64,000 nt of DNA. It comes from JAMZMI01 sp039970095 (GTDB lineage: Bacteria > Bacteroidota > Bacteroidia > Cytophagales > Cyclobacteriaceae). The DNA lies in the NCBI GenBank assembly GCA_039970095.1, contig JBDVMP010000048.1:27032-91031 (forward strand). The letters are read 5' to 3'. The notes beneath the pieces are model-generated. The model had not been told where the DNA came from and made no database searches. It worked only from the letters and a program-made list of their open reading frames with translations. Numbering within the stretch: position 1 is the first letter of the stretch; every line of letters starts with the position of its first letter. This document shows, one piece after another, positions 1 through 8,061 of the stretch. The translations under genes were made by a program, and so were the position numbers.

Positions 1-879
1 GTCTATCTGTGGGACGATGGTGGTTTCAATGACGGAGCTACAAGAGGAGGGAACTATGTGACCGTAAGTGAAATGGGCGTGACAGGAGACACGGATGGAA
101 TCTGGAATGGAAATATTGGCTCTATGCAAGGCTTCTTTGTGTATGTGGAACAGACGGGTGAGATCGTCTATAGTCCATCTTTTCAGTCCAGTGATGCAGG
201 AGACAATAATGACAATAGCTATTTCCGTGAAACAGCACCTAACATTCTTCGGCTCTCTTTATTCAATGAAAAAGATACAGATGACATAATCATTGGCCTT
301 CTGGATGGAGCAACGGAGGACTTTGATACAGGGATGGATGCCCGCAAACTGAGAAACCCAAGCGTGTCGTTTTTCTCAAATGGAGCTGGCGAGGAGCTGG
401 CCATACAAACGATTCCTTATTCAGATGAAACCATCCTTGATTTGGGTATGGTGATCGCAGAGCCAGCACTTTTTTCTTTGAGCCTCGATTGCCCTGATTG
501 GATCAAGACCAACTATGACATTTTGCTCATAGATAACGTGTCAAACAAGACTCATGATTTACTCAATGATCAGGTAACCATAGATCTGGAGCAATTAGAG
601 AGTCTGAACCGGTTCCAACTTGGGATTATTGCTAAACCACTTTCTAATGATCAACCTACATTCTTTTCCGTGAAACCAACCGTTTCCAGCATCGTGATTG
701 GCTTTCCGGGCAATGGCTGGAAGCAAGTCATAATCACAACTATAGAGGGCAAGCAGATATTCAATCAATCAGTCAGATTCGAGCAGAATCAGGCATATAT
801 AGAACAGAACCTCAACACCAACACCTTGTACATCATAAGGTTCGGAGGCGAGGTGATGAAGTTTGTGATAAGGAAGTAA
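1..879 (+). CDS. Giant surface protein of module 1, C-terminal 292 aa only
   Basis: The reading frame is open from base 1, so the 5' part lies outside the window. The visible part matches the shared C-terminal module of the giant proteins downstream: a YLWDDGG motif, then a GSMQGFFVYVE motif, then an NSYFRE motif, and a final beta-rich segment ending in YIIRFGGEVMKFVIRK. The last 80 or so residues resemble a T9SS type A C-terminal sorting domain, so export to the cell surface is inferred. It is followed 49 bases later by a mini-protein gene, as in every other module. It is more diverged from modules 3-6 than those are from one another. The N-terminal domain type and its regulator cannot be seen. 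Confidence 0.85.
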   Translation, partial: VYLWDDGGFNDGATRGGNYVTVSEMGVTGDTDGIWNGNIGSMQGFFVYVEQTGEIVYSPSFQSSDAGDNNDNSYFRETAPNILRLSLFNEKDTDDIIIGLLDGATEDFDTGMDARKLRNPSVSFFSNGAGEELAIQTIPYSDETILDLGMVIAEPALFSLSLDCPDWIKTNYDILLIDNVSNKTHDLLNDQVTIDLEQLESLNRFQLGIIAKPLSNDQPTFFSVKPTVSSIVIGFPGNGWKQVIITTIEGKQIFNQSVRFEQNQAYIEQNLNTNTLYIIRFGGEVMKFVIRK

Positions 880-928
880 ACAAAACGTTATTTCATTTCT
901 GACAACAATAGGAGAAAACACCAAAACC

Positions 929-1090
929 ATGAGAACAGAATATCAACTATCCATCCTAATGCTCCTCGCCACAATCGCAGTATTCGCCCAGTCTTCACCC
1001 CCGGCCACACCGATAGATGGCGGACTTAGCGTGTTGCTAGGGGCAGGGGCCCTTTATGGACTGAAAAAGCTAAGGGACGGCAGAAAATAG
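929..1090 (+). CDS. PID-CTERM-like mini-protein, module 1
   Basis: 53-residue protein. Residues 1-21 form a signal peptide ending in FAQ. Then comes SSPPATPIDGG, a hydrophobic run (LSVLLGAGALYGL) and a basic tail (KKLRDGRK). This signal, motif, hydrophobic stretch and basic tail order is that of PEP-CTERM/exosortase-type sorting signals; I recall the PID variant as a Bacteroidota family. After signal cleavage almost nothing but the sorting signal is left. ATG is the only sensible start and a terminator follows. No exosortase-like gene lies in the window, so processing is unproven. A small single-pass membrane peptide is the alternative. Confidence 0.85.
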   Translation: MRTEYQLSILMLLATIAVFAQSSPPATPIDGGLSVLLGAGALYGLKKLRDGRK

Positions 1091-1138
1091 TCCCGACCGG
1101 TTAGCCAACCTGTTTCATAGCGGTAGGCGATTTATAGA

Positions 1139-1165
1139 GCGACCCTTGGAAGAGGGGCGTTTTTT
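1139..1165 (+). terminator. Rho-independent terminator, end of module 1
   Basis: A GC-rich hairpin with one mismatch is followed by six T residues. The preceding sequence GGCGATTTATAG also occurs before the module 2 terminator, so the 3' untranslated regions share ancestry. Confidence 0.7.
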
Positions 1166-1264
1166 GTTGTTAGATTGAAAAACGATATTAAGGGATAAGA
1201 AATTGATAGGTTAAATTTATCTTTCGTTTGAATTCTAATAGCTTGTCAAGCTACAATCATTATT

Positions 1265-3277
1265 GTGCTCAGACTCAAAACCAATATTTTCTTTCTACTT
1301 ACTTCTATCTCTTTTTACACTTTTGCTTTGCAAAACGTTGAGGAGATGGTCGAGCAATGTATGCAATGGGATGGGAAGAATGCCGATTCTTTGCTTCACT
1401 GCAGTACCCTGCTATTGCCCTTGGATTTGAATCCCAGATTAGACGCCTATCGCAAATATCTACTTGGGCGAGTGACTAGTTCAGAAGAAGAACAAAAATT
1501 ACTTTTTGCGCAAGCCATTCGGGATGCACTTGATTTTGGGGATTACCATCTTGCGGCTCAGGCCCATTATCGGTATGGGCGGGTTTTTAGTAGTGATGGA
1601 ATTTATGACTCTGCAATGCACCATTATCAGTTGGCTCACAGCCTTTTTGATAAGGACACGAATGGCTCCTTTATTGATTCGAAACGTAGGAAATGTGTGG
1701 TTTATACTTCTCAGGCATATATTTCTAACCAGCTCAATGGGTATGAGGAGAGTATTGGCTACAGTTTGTCTGCGCTCAGGATCGCCGAACAGTTTGCTTA
1801 TCATGAACTGAGATTGGTTTGTTTGATCAACCTGAGTGCGTCTTATGGCGAATTGGCTTCTCCTGACAATCGTATAGGCACATCGGAGGAGAAGGGACGA
1901 TACAAAAACCGGGCGAAATTCTACATGTTTCAAGCTGCAGCTCTTGCCGATATGATCGGTGACAATAGGCGTGCGCATGGAACTTATGGAAATATTGGAA
2001 CCTATTACGTATATGAAAATAAGCTTGATAGCGCTCGGTTCTATTTAAATAAGGCTATATCTATTGGGGAAATGATTGAGGATCAAGGAGGACTTGCAAA
2101 CGATTACAATATGTTGAGTTTGCTTTTCAAAAAATCGAATCAGCTTGATTCAGCTATTCATTACGGCTACTTAGCTATGGAAAATGCCCGTGAAACTGGA
2201 TTGCATCATTTGGAAGCTGATATGCTACTAACGTTGGCCGAACTGTCCATTTCTCAGAATCAATTTGATGAAGCAGGTCGTTTGCTTACGCGTTCTTTAA
2301 AAATGTCTAAAGAATTGGGGATGCCCAAAATAACCTCTCATGCTTTTGATCTTTTGCACAATTTGAAACTTAGGACCGGAGACACTGGTCAGGCATTGGA
2401 CTACTACAAACAATCTATTCTTTACCGCGACAGTGTGGCTAGCCTGAAAAACCTCAATAGAATAGAGGAACTTGAAACACAATTCGAAGCTGAAAAGAAG
2501 GAACGCCAGATTGATAATCTGGAGAAGAAAGCTGCGATTTCAAAGCTCAAAATAAAACAACAACGCTTGCTGCTATTAGGGGTATTGATCCTGCTCTTTT
2601 TTGCCGGAATAGCCGCTTTTTATATCTACCGAAACAAAAACCTTCGAGCTGCGCATCAGCGTATGATTGTAGAACAGAAACTCCTTCGCTCGCAAATGAA
2701 TCCTCATTTTCTTTTTAATGCACTATCATCCGTTCATGGCTATATATACGAAGGGGATCAAAAGAAGGCTGCAGAGTATTTGAGTATGTTCAGTGAGTTG
2801 ACTCGAGAAATACTAAACTATTCATCCAATGAATTGATTCTCTTGGTGGAAGAGTTAGAGACGTTGCAAAAGTATGTGAACTTACAGCAGCTACGGTTTC
2901 CAAAGGTTTCTTATGAGGTTATTTGTGATGAAGCTATTGATTCGGACAACATTCTCGTGCCCCCAATGCTTTTCCAGCCGTTTGTAGAAAACGCAATAGA
3001 GCACGGATTTAGAGGACAAAAAGGGGGGAACATTAAAATAGCAATTTCCAAAACCTCCAATTTCCTTCGCGTTGAAATTGAGGACGATGGTGTTGGTCTT
3101 GATGAAAACAAGTTTCAAAAATCCGGACTTCATGCAGTCGAAATCACCCGAGAACGAATTTCACTTTTACCTGGCATGAAAAAGAATAGGTCCATTTTTT
3201 CAATACAGAGCAAGAATAAAAATGGAAAGACGGGTGTGCTAATCATTTTAAATCTCCCAATTTTGGAGGCAGTATGA
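1265..3277 (+). CDS. TPR-sensor histidine kinase, LytS/YehU type, module 2
   Basis: 670 aa with a GTG start. An N-terminal signal or anchor segment (LKTNIFFLLTSISFYTFALQ) is followed by TPR-like helical repeats (about residues 60-395) placed in the periplasm, a coiled coil (about 396-433), one membrane helix (about 434-456), and a His_kinase domain with phosphoacceptor H481 in NPHFLFNAL. The ATPase domain has the N-box PPMLFQPFVENAIEHGF and a DDGVGLDE G-box. This is the kinase class that partners LytTR regulators. The stop codon overlaps the start of the next gene (ATGA), so the two are translationally coupled. The TPR region probably senses a protein or peptide ligand; what it binds is unknown. 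A nearby alternative start cannot be excluded. Confidence 0.9.
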   Translation: MLRLKTNIFFLLTSISFYTFALQNVEEMVEQCMQWDGKNADSLLHCSTLLLPLDLNPRLDAYRKYLLGRVTSSEEEQKLLFAQAIRDALDFGDYHLAAQAHYRYGRVFSSDGIYDSAMHHYQLAHSLFDKDTNGSFIDSKRRKCVVYTSQAYISNQLNGYEESIGYSLSALRIAEQFAYHELRLVCLINLSASYGELASPDNRIGTSEEKGRYKNRAKFYMFQAAALADMIGDNRRAHGTYGNIGTYYVYENKLDSARFYLNKAISIGEMIEDQGGLANDYNMLSLLFKKSNQLDSAIHYGYLAMENARETGLHHLEADMLLTLAELSISQNQFDEAGRLLTRSLKMSKELGMPKITSHAFDLLHNLKLRTGDTGQALDYYKQSILYRDSVASLKNLNRIEELETQFEAEKKERQIDNLEKKAAISKLKIKQQRLLLLGVLILLFFAGIAAFYIYRNKNLRAAHQRMIVEQKLLRSQMNPHFLFNALSSVHGYIYEGDQKKAAEYLSMFSELTREILNYSSNELILLVEELETLQKYVNLQQLRFPKVSYEVICDEAIDSDNILVPPMLFQPFVENAIEHGFRGQKGGNIKIAISKTSNFLRVEIEDDGVGLDENKFQKSGLHAVEITRERISLLPGMKKNRSIFSIQSKNKNGKTGVLIILNLPILEAV

Positions 3278-4017
3278 TCAAAGCATTTGTTGTAGAAGAT
3301 GAAGAAAAGATTCTCAAAACCACACTCAAAATATTAGGAGAGTTGCCGGTAGAGGTTTTGGGAAGTGCCACCAATGTAGAAGATGCATTTCAAGGCATTA
3401 TCGGTAAGCGACCTGATTTGGTTCTTCTGGATGTGGAACTTGGCAAGCGCACCAGTTTTGAACTATTGGAAAAATTTCAGGAAATCCCTTTTCAGGTCTT
3501 GTTTACAACCGCGCATCAGAAGTATGCATTTGACGCATTCAGGTTTAGTGCAATTGACTATTTGCTCAAGCCACTTAGTCTTTTTAAATTAAAAGAAGCT
3601 ATTGAAAAAGCTGAAGCTAACCTGAATAAAGATACTGATCTAGCCATAAAAACACTTCAGCATAATTTAGATGCCAGAGCAGACGATCAGAAGATCGTAC
3701 TCAAGACTCAGGATAAAATCCATGTGGTAAAATTGAAAGACATCATTCGATGCGAATCGGATCTTAGTTATACGATCTTTCATACCTCGGAAGAAAAAAT
3801 TATCGTTTCGAAAACGCTCAGATACTATGACGATATTTTGGGCAACTCAGGATTCTATCGTATCCATAAGTCTCATCTTATCAATCTGCGACACGTCATT
3901 ACTATTCATAAAGCTGACGGAGGGGAAGCTGAAATGATGGACGGGTCAAGAATCGGTATTTCCCAACGTAAAAGAGAAGATTTTCTCAAAATGATTGAAA
4001 GTTTGGGTATTTCCTAA
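3274..4017 (+). CDS. LytTR response regulator, module 2
   Basis: 247 aa. The receiver domain has acidic residues E8, D9 and E10 and phosphoacceptor D53 (LVLLDVEL). The C-terminal LytTR DNA-binding domain (about 140-245) contains the typical segments IRCESDLSYT and GFYRIHKSHLINLRHV. It overlaps the kinase gene by 4 bases and is the expected recipient of its phosphate. A perfect 14 bp direct repeat with a 21 bp period begins at its stop codon, directly ahead of the giant gene, which is the likely target. Confidence 0.93.
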   Translation: MIKAFVVEDEEKILKTTLKILGELPVEVLGSATNVEDAFQGIIGKRPDLVLLDVELGKRTSFELLEKFQEIPFQVLFTTAHQKYAFDAFRFSAIDYLLKPLSLFKLKEAIEKAEANLNKDTDLAIKTLQHNLDARADDQKIVLKTQDKIHVVKLKDIIRCESDLSYTIFHTSEEKIIVSKTLRYYDDILGNSGFYRIHKSHLINLRHVITIHKADGGEAEMMDGSRIGISQRKREDFLKMIESLGIS

Positions 4018-4051
4018 ATCGTTCCTTAGAAAAAGTCAATCGTTCCTTAGA
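4017..4051 (+). promoter_or_regulatory. Paired direct repeat, putative LytTR operator of module 2
   Basis: AATCGTTCCTTAGA occurs at 4017-4030 and again, identically, at 4038-4051. The period is 21 bp (two helical turns), so both copies face the same side of DNA. LytTR regulators such as AgrA and PlnC are known to bind paired direct repeats of this period. The second copy ends 74 bases before the chosen ATG of the giant gene. Binding by the neighbouring regulator is inferred. Confidence 0.75.
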
Positions 4052-4093
4052 GCAACTTAGACGAAGGTTGCAAACCTCAATTTCGGGATGATC

Positions 4094-4128
4094 CATGTTG
4101 CAATTTGCTAAGAAAAAATTGCAACATG
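4094..4128 (+). promoter_or_regulatory. Perfect hairpin enclosing the start codon of the module 2 giant gene
   Basis: CATGTTGCAATTT (4094-4106) and its exact reverse complement (4116-4128) are separated by 9 bases. The 3' arm contains the ATG at 4126-4128, so folding in mRNA would bury the start codon. It could also be a dyad bound by a protein. Confidence 0.6.
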
Positions 4129-7100
4129 AAAAGATTTATATTCACCACTTTCGTAAGTTTTCAGACTATTCTGGGATTCGGACAGTTCAATCTTGAGCAA
4201 ACCTTCACAGATCCGGTAGGCATTGAAAATAGTGATTTTTTTGGGATGTCTGTCGACACAGATGGGATGACCGCCGTAGTGGCCACAAGACAGGATGACG
4301 GATTGGGAACTGATGTTGGCATTGCCTATGTGTACGAAAAAACGGGAAATTTATGGGCAAAGGTTGCGACATTGGTTCCATCAGACCCCACTATTGGGTT
4401 ATGGTTTGGGCACGACATTAAGATCAAGGGTGACGTGATTGCCGTAACTGCGCCCAAAAATTCAGATGGGCGTATTTATATGTATGAAAAGCCAACCACT
4501 GGTTGGAGCGGAACAATCACAGAAACTGTACAGATCAAGCCCGAACCTGGCAGTTCAGCGGGTTATTACGGAAGCTCAATCGACTTAGATGGTAACTACC
4601 TGCTGGTGGGGCACCCGCTATCTACTGGCAATGTGGGGAAACTATTTCTATACCATAGCACTGGAGCGTCATGGGCAGATCAAAATTATGATACTTTATC
4701 AATTGTGTCCTCTGTAGGTTCCAGTCATTGGGCTTTTGGGGAAAGTGTCGTGTTAGCTGAAAACGCCAGCTACATTATTGCCTCTCAAACTTCTCAGAGT
4801 AGAATCTTTGTTTATTCAGTTCCGACAAACATCCAATCAACAATATTGAATGCAACAACGGCCAATTACTTGCAATTTTTTCAAGGTTCATTTGGCCAAA
4901 GCTTTGCAACGGATATGGCGTACAGTGACAGTACGCTGATTTATTTCCAATATCGAAATTCGGGTTTGCCAAAAACAATTGCTCAATACAGACTTAATTC
5001 TAGTGGGAGCTTTAGTGATTGGGCTTTATTTCAAGCCAATATACATACAGGGTCTTTAGGATTCAGTGATGATGGGAAGATCATTTTTAGCGTATATGCT
5101 GATGATCATAGACTTCAATATTTCAAAAAAAGAGGGTCTACATGGGCAGTGGCTAGCAATGAAGCTATCACAGCACCAACGGTACTTCCTGATGTTACAG
5201 GTGCCAATGCCACCAATGGGTTTTATTATGGTCTAGGTGCTATTCCAAATGGAGGCAGTTCATACACCGTTTTTGTAGGAGCCGGGGCAAGTACAGTAAA
5301 TAGTATGTCTGATGCGGGTGCTGTCTATGTATACGATGTAGACGTATCTCCAAAATTATTTTCCAGCTATCCTTTTGATGGGGAAAGAAACATCACCTTT
5401 GATGACGATACAACTTTTGTATTCACTTTTGATTCACATATATCCGCTCTTACGGGCACTTTGGATGTCATCGATTCTGCTACATCTGTGGGAGTGGCAT
5501 CTTATTCTCTCAATTCCTCTCTGACCGTTTCCGGATCCAGTCTTTCACTTACCGTGCCCGATGGTCTTTTGGAGGAAAATAAAACGTATGAATTGGTTTT
5601 TAATGGCGAATTGGCTGATTATCACGGGTTTTTATATTCGTCAACTTCCAATCCTGAAAAAATAAAATTTTCTACAGGTGATAAAACGCCTCCCTTAATT
5701 TCTGGTATTGAGGAGTCCACAGTCGATGACAAATTAGTATCAACTCTTACATTTAATGAGCCCGTAGATACAGTTGCAAATGTTACATTCATCAATATTC
5801 TGACCAATGGTGATTTGAGTAGCATCACAAAACTTAATAGCAACACCTGGCAGTTACAATTCGACCCTGACTATACAAAAGGAAACCCTGATGAGCTTCA
5901 ATACTTAACCTATCAAGTTGTTTCAGGTTCTTTTGTTGACGGTGCAGGTAATGTTTTATCAGAAGTATCTGAGGTGCATTCCATGCCATATACCAGGGTA
6001 TGGTATTGGGATGGATCTCAATGGAATCGAACATTTAATAAAAATGCTGCTTTCCCTCAGTCCATGGATACTGCCCGAATTGATGGCCCGCTTGTGCTTT
6101 CTGGCGATAATGCCCTTACATTAGGTCGTCTGATCATAGGGGAAAATCAAATTGTGAACCTTCATGGAGAGTCCATACTCAATATATCAGGAACAGCAAT
6201 CTGCGAAGGTAGTTTATACGTCAGAGATAGTGCCACGGTCTATTTCCAGCAAGATTTTGAAAGTGGTGATAGCATTTTTGTGAAATCGGGTGGAGTCTTT
6301 TATACGTATGATGGCTATAATCACTCAGGGCTTGTTCATGCAGAACGAAAAAATAGTTTTGGATTAGGCAAGTACAGTTTTGTGGGAACTCCTTTTCAGG
6401 AAAATGAATCCATCACTTCAGATGCTCTAGGTAGTCATGTGTATTCATTTGACCCTACTCAACCATATGGTACTGATGGACTGGCTCAGTGGGTTGAGGC
6501 ATCTTCACAAGTACTCATTCCAGGTTGTGGGTATACCTCGAGCAGTTCGGATACTTTGCAAATGCGTGGTACACCCAACGTAGGAACAGTGGAAGTCACT
6601 AATCTGAAATACGACCCCACAACTTCTTCCGATAGTGCCAAACTTGGTTGGCAATTACTTAGTAACCCATTTCTGACTCCATTGAATGTAGACGATATGT
6701 TTTTGGGCAACCAGCACGCATTAGATGTAGAAGCTATTTACCTGTGGGATGATGGCGGGTCTGATCAAGGTCAACGGACATATTCAGATTATCTGGTGTA
6801 CAATGCACTGGGCGCGGTTGGTGGAGCGAATGGAAAGTCTTTCAATGGAAAATTGATGCCTTTCCAAGCCTTCATGATCAAACTAAAAGATTCCTTGTCA
6901 GGCGGTAGAAACAATAGTCGTATCGATCGAACTTTCACGTTTAATGAAAATATGCGATCTGCTACGGGAGGTGTTTCAGGTAATTTTTTCCGGGTTGCTG
7001 AACCTACAGCTATTCGTCTTGAATTGTATTCCGATAGTAAACAATTGGGAGAAACACTTATTGGTTTTGCTCATGATGCATCAGTAAATTTTGATAGAAA

Positions 7101-7656
7101 ATATGATGCTTATTTTCGCTCATCAAAGCCAGAGGGTCTATTCAGTAATGTAAAAAACAAAAAGCTTTCTATACAAGGACTGCCCTATTCTGCTCTTTCA
7201 GAAACACTTGATGTGCCTGTAGGAATTACTACAGAGACTAGAACATCAGCACAACTTCGGTTAACGAAAATTCAAGGTCTGGATGATTCATATATCTATC
7301 TGAAAAATACGAGATCAGGAAGTCTAACAAGGCTTTTCACGGGGGAGTTTGTGAATTTGGATCTTGAGGAAGGCTTTTCAGACGAATACTCCATAGTGTT
7401 TGAACCTTCGAAAATACTCCACACTGCAACCTTGGCTGAAGGGGTAAGTGTATGGGGGAGCACTGATCATTTATTTATTTCAAGTAATATTTCGGGTTTT
7501 CATGAGGTCAGTATCTATGACCTATCGGGAAAATTACAATTCCAGACGCCCGTGCAATTCATATCTGGGAATGCAAAATTTGAAGTTGGCCTAAAGGCCT
7601 CTCAAGTGTATATCCTCACCGTAGGCGATCAGTCCACAAAGTTTATTTTAAAATAG
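4126..7656 (+). CDS. Giant secreted surface protein, module 2
   Basis: 1,176 aa from the ATG at 4126. A TTG seven codons upstream is open but would place residues before the signal peptide (KRFIFTTFVSFQTILGFGQ). Residues about 20-400 are FG-GAP/integrin-like propeller blades, with repeated patterns such as GIAYVYEKTGNLW and GRIYMYEKPTTGW. Residues about 410-620 are SbsA-like Ig domains (FSSYPFDGERNITFDDDTTF). From about 624 comes the C-terminal module shared with the other giants (GKYSFVGTP, GSHVYSF, LLSNPF, IYLWDDGG). The end (SIYDLSGKLQF to STKFILK) resembles a T9SS type A sorting domain. Likely an exported adhesin or matrix protein; no catalytic motif was seen. It follows the kinase-regulator pair and precedes a mini-protein gene. 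Confidence 0.88.
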   Translation: MKRFIFTTFVSFQTILGFGQFNLEQTFTDPVGIENSDFFGMSVDTDGMTAVVATRQDDGLGTDVGIAYVYEKTGNLWAKVATLVPSDPTIGLWFGHDIKIKGDVIAVTAPKNSDGRIYMYEKPTTGWSGTITETVQIKPEPGSSAGYYGSSIDLDGNYLLVGHPLSTGNVGKLFLYHSTGASWADQNYDTLSIVSSVGSSHWAFGESVVLAENASYIIASQTSQSRIFVYSVPTNIQSTILNATTANYLQFFQGSFGQSFATDMAYSDSTLIYFQYRNSGLPKTIAQYRLNSSGSFSDWALFQANIHTGSLGFSDDGKIIFSVYADDHRLQYFKKRGSTWAVASNEAITAPTVLPDVTGANATNGFYYGLGAIPNGGSSYTVFVGAGASTVNSMSDAGAVYVYDVDVSPKLFSSYPFDGERNITFDDDTTFVFTFDSHISALTGTLDVIDSATSVGVASYSLNSSLTVSGSSLSLTVPDGLLEENKTYELVFNGELADYHGFLYSSTSNPEKIKFSTGDKTPPLISGIEESTVDDKLVSTLTFNEPVDTVANVTFINILTNGDLSSITKLNSNTWQLQFDPDYTKGNPDELQYLTYQVVSGSFVDGAGNVLSEVSEVHSMPYTRVWYWDGSQWNRTFNKNAAFPQSMDTARIDGPLVLSGDNALTLGRLIIGENQIVNLHGESILNISGTAICEGSLYVRDSATVYFQQDFESGDSIFVKSGGVFYTYDGYNHSGLVHAERKNSFGLGKYSFVGTPFQENESITSDALGSHVYSFDPTQPYGTDGLAQWVEASSQVLIPGCGYTSSSSDTLQMRGTPNVGTVEVTNLKYDPTTSSDSAKLGWQLLSNPFLTPLNVDDMFLGNQHALDVEAIYLWDDGGSDQGQRTYSDYLVYNALGAVGGANGKSFNGKLMPFQAFMIKLKDSLSGGRNNSRIDRTFTFNENMRSATGGVSGNFFRVAEPTAIRLELYSDSKQLGETLIGFAHDASVNFDRKYDAYFRSSKPEGLFSNVKNKKLSIQGLPYSALSETLDVPVGITTETRTSAQLRLTKIQGLDDSYIYLKNTRSGSLTRLFTGEFVNLDLEEGFSDEYSIVFEPSKILHTATLAEGVSVWGSTDHLFISSNISGFHEVSIYDLSGKLQFQTPVQFISGNAKFEVGLKASQVYILTVGDQSTKFILK

Positions 7657-7722
7657 TTTCAGGATTCCAATAGCCACAAATACAGTTTGTTAAAATTTCA
7701 GTGATCTCAAAAAATAAGAACA

Positions 7723-7887
7723 ATGACAAGGCAAAAAATAATACTAATAACCATAATCCTAATAAGTTTTTTTCCGCTGTTTGCACAAAGCCCACCACCC
7801 GCCACTCCTATCGATGGAGGGTTGAGTTTGCTTCTTGCAGCAGGGGGAGTTTATGGCTTGAAAAAGCTGAAGGATAGCAGAAAGTAA
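7723..7887 (+). CDS. PID-CTERM-like mini-protein, module 2
   Basis: 54 aa. Signal peptide (residues 1-22, ending FAQ), then SPPPATPIDGG, hydrophobic LSLLLAAGGVYGL and basic KKLKDSRK. The mature part is nearly identical to the mini-proteins of modules 3-6, while the signal peptide differs (MTRQKIILITIILISFFPL), so selection seems to act on the PID-hydrophobic-basic part. It lies 66 bases after the giant gene, with no strong hairpin in between, and is followed by a terminator. Confidence 0.85.
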   Translation: MTRQKIILITIILISFFPLFAQSPPPATPIDGGLSLLLAAGGVYGLKKLKDSRK

Positions 7888-7933
7888 TCTAGCTGCTGGA
7901 AATGGCTTATCAATAGGTAAGCGATTTATAGGG

Positions 7934-7961
7934 CGACTTCCGGAAGGAGGTCGTTTTTTTT
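7934..7961 (+). terminator. Rho-independent terminator, end of module 2
   Basis: CGACTTCC-GGAA-GGAGGTCG forms an 8 bp stem (one G-T pair) with a tetraloop, followed by eight T residues. Confidence 0.85.
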
Positions 7962-7964
7962 ACG

Positions 7965-8045
7965 CCAAATTCTGAGTCATATTGACCGAATTCTGATCAA
8001 ATATGGAATAGACTAAGTATTTGGTTAGTTTCCGTCAGAATTCGG
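7965..8045 (+). promoter_or_regulatory. LytTR-type repeats upstream of the module 3 kinase operon
   Basis: CCAAATTCTGA (7965) and CCGAATTCTGA (7986) are 21 bp apart. An inverted copy, GTCAGAATTCGG, is at 8034-8045, just before the kinase gene. The same word, CCGAATTCTGATT, forms the paired repeat upstream of the module 3 giant gene. The regulator therefore probably controls its own operon too. Confidence 0.65.
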
Positions 8046-8061
8046 AAATGACCTATTTGCC

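Noticed and set aside
1166..1264. Search for the module 2 operator word upstream of its own kinase gene
   Set aside because: No copy of AATCGTTCCTTAGA or its reverse complement was found there, so autoregulation is not claimed for module 2.
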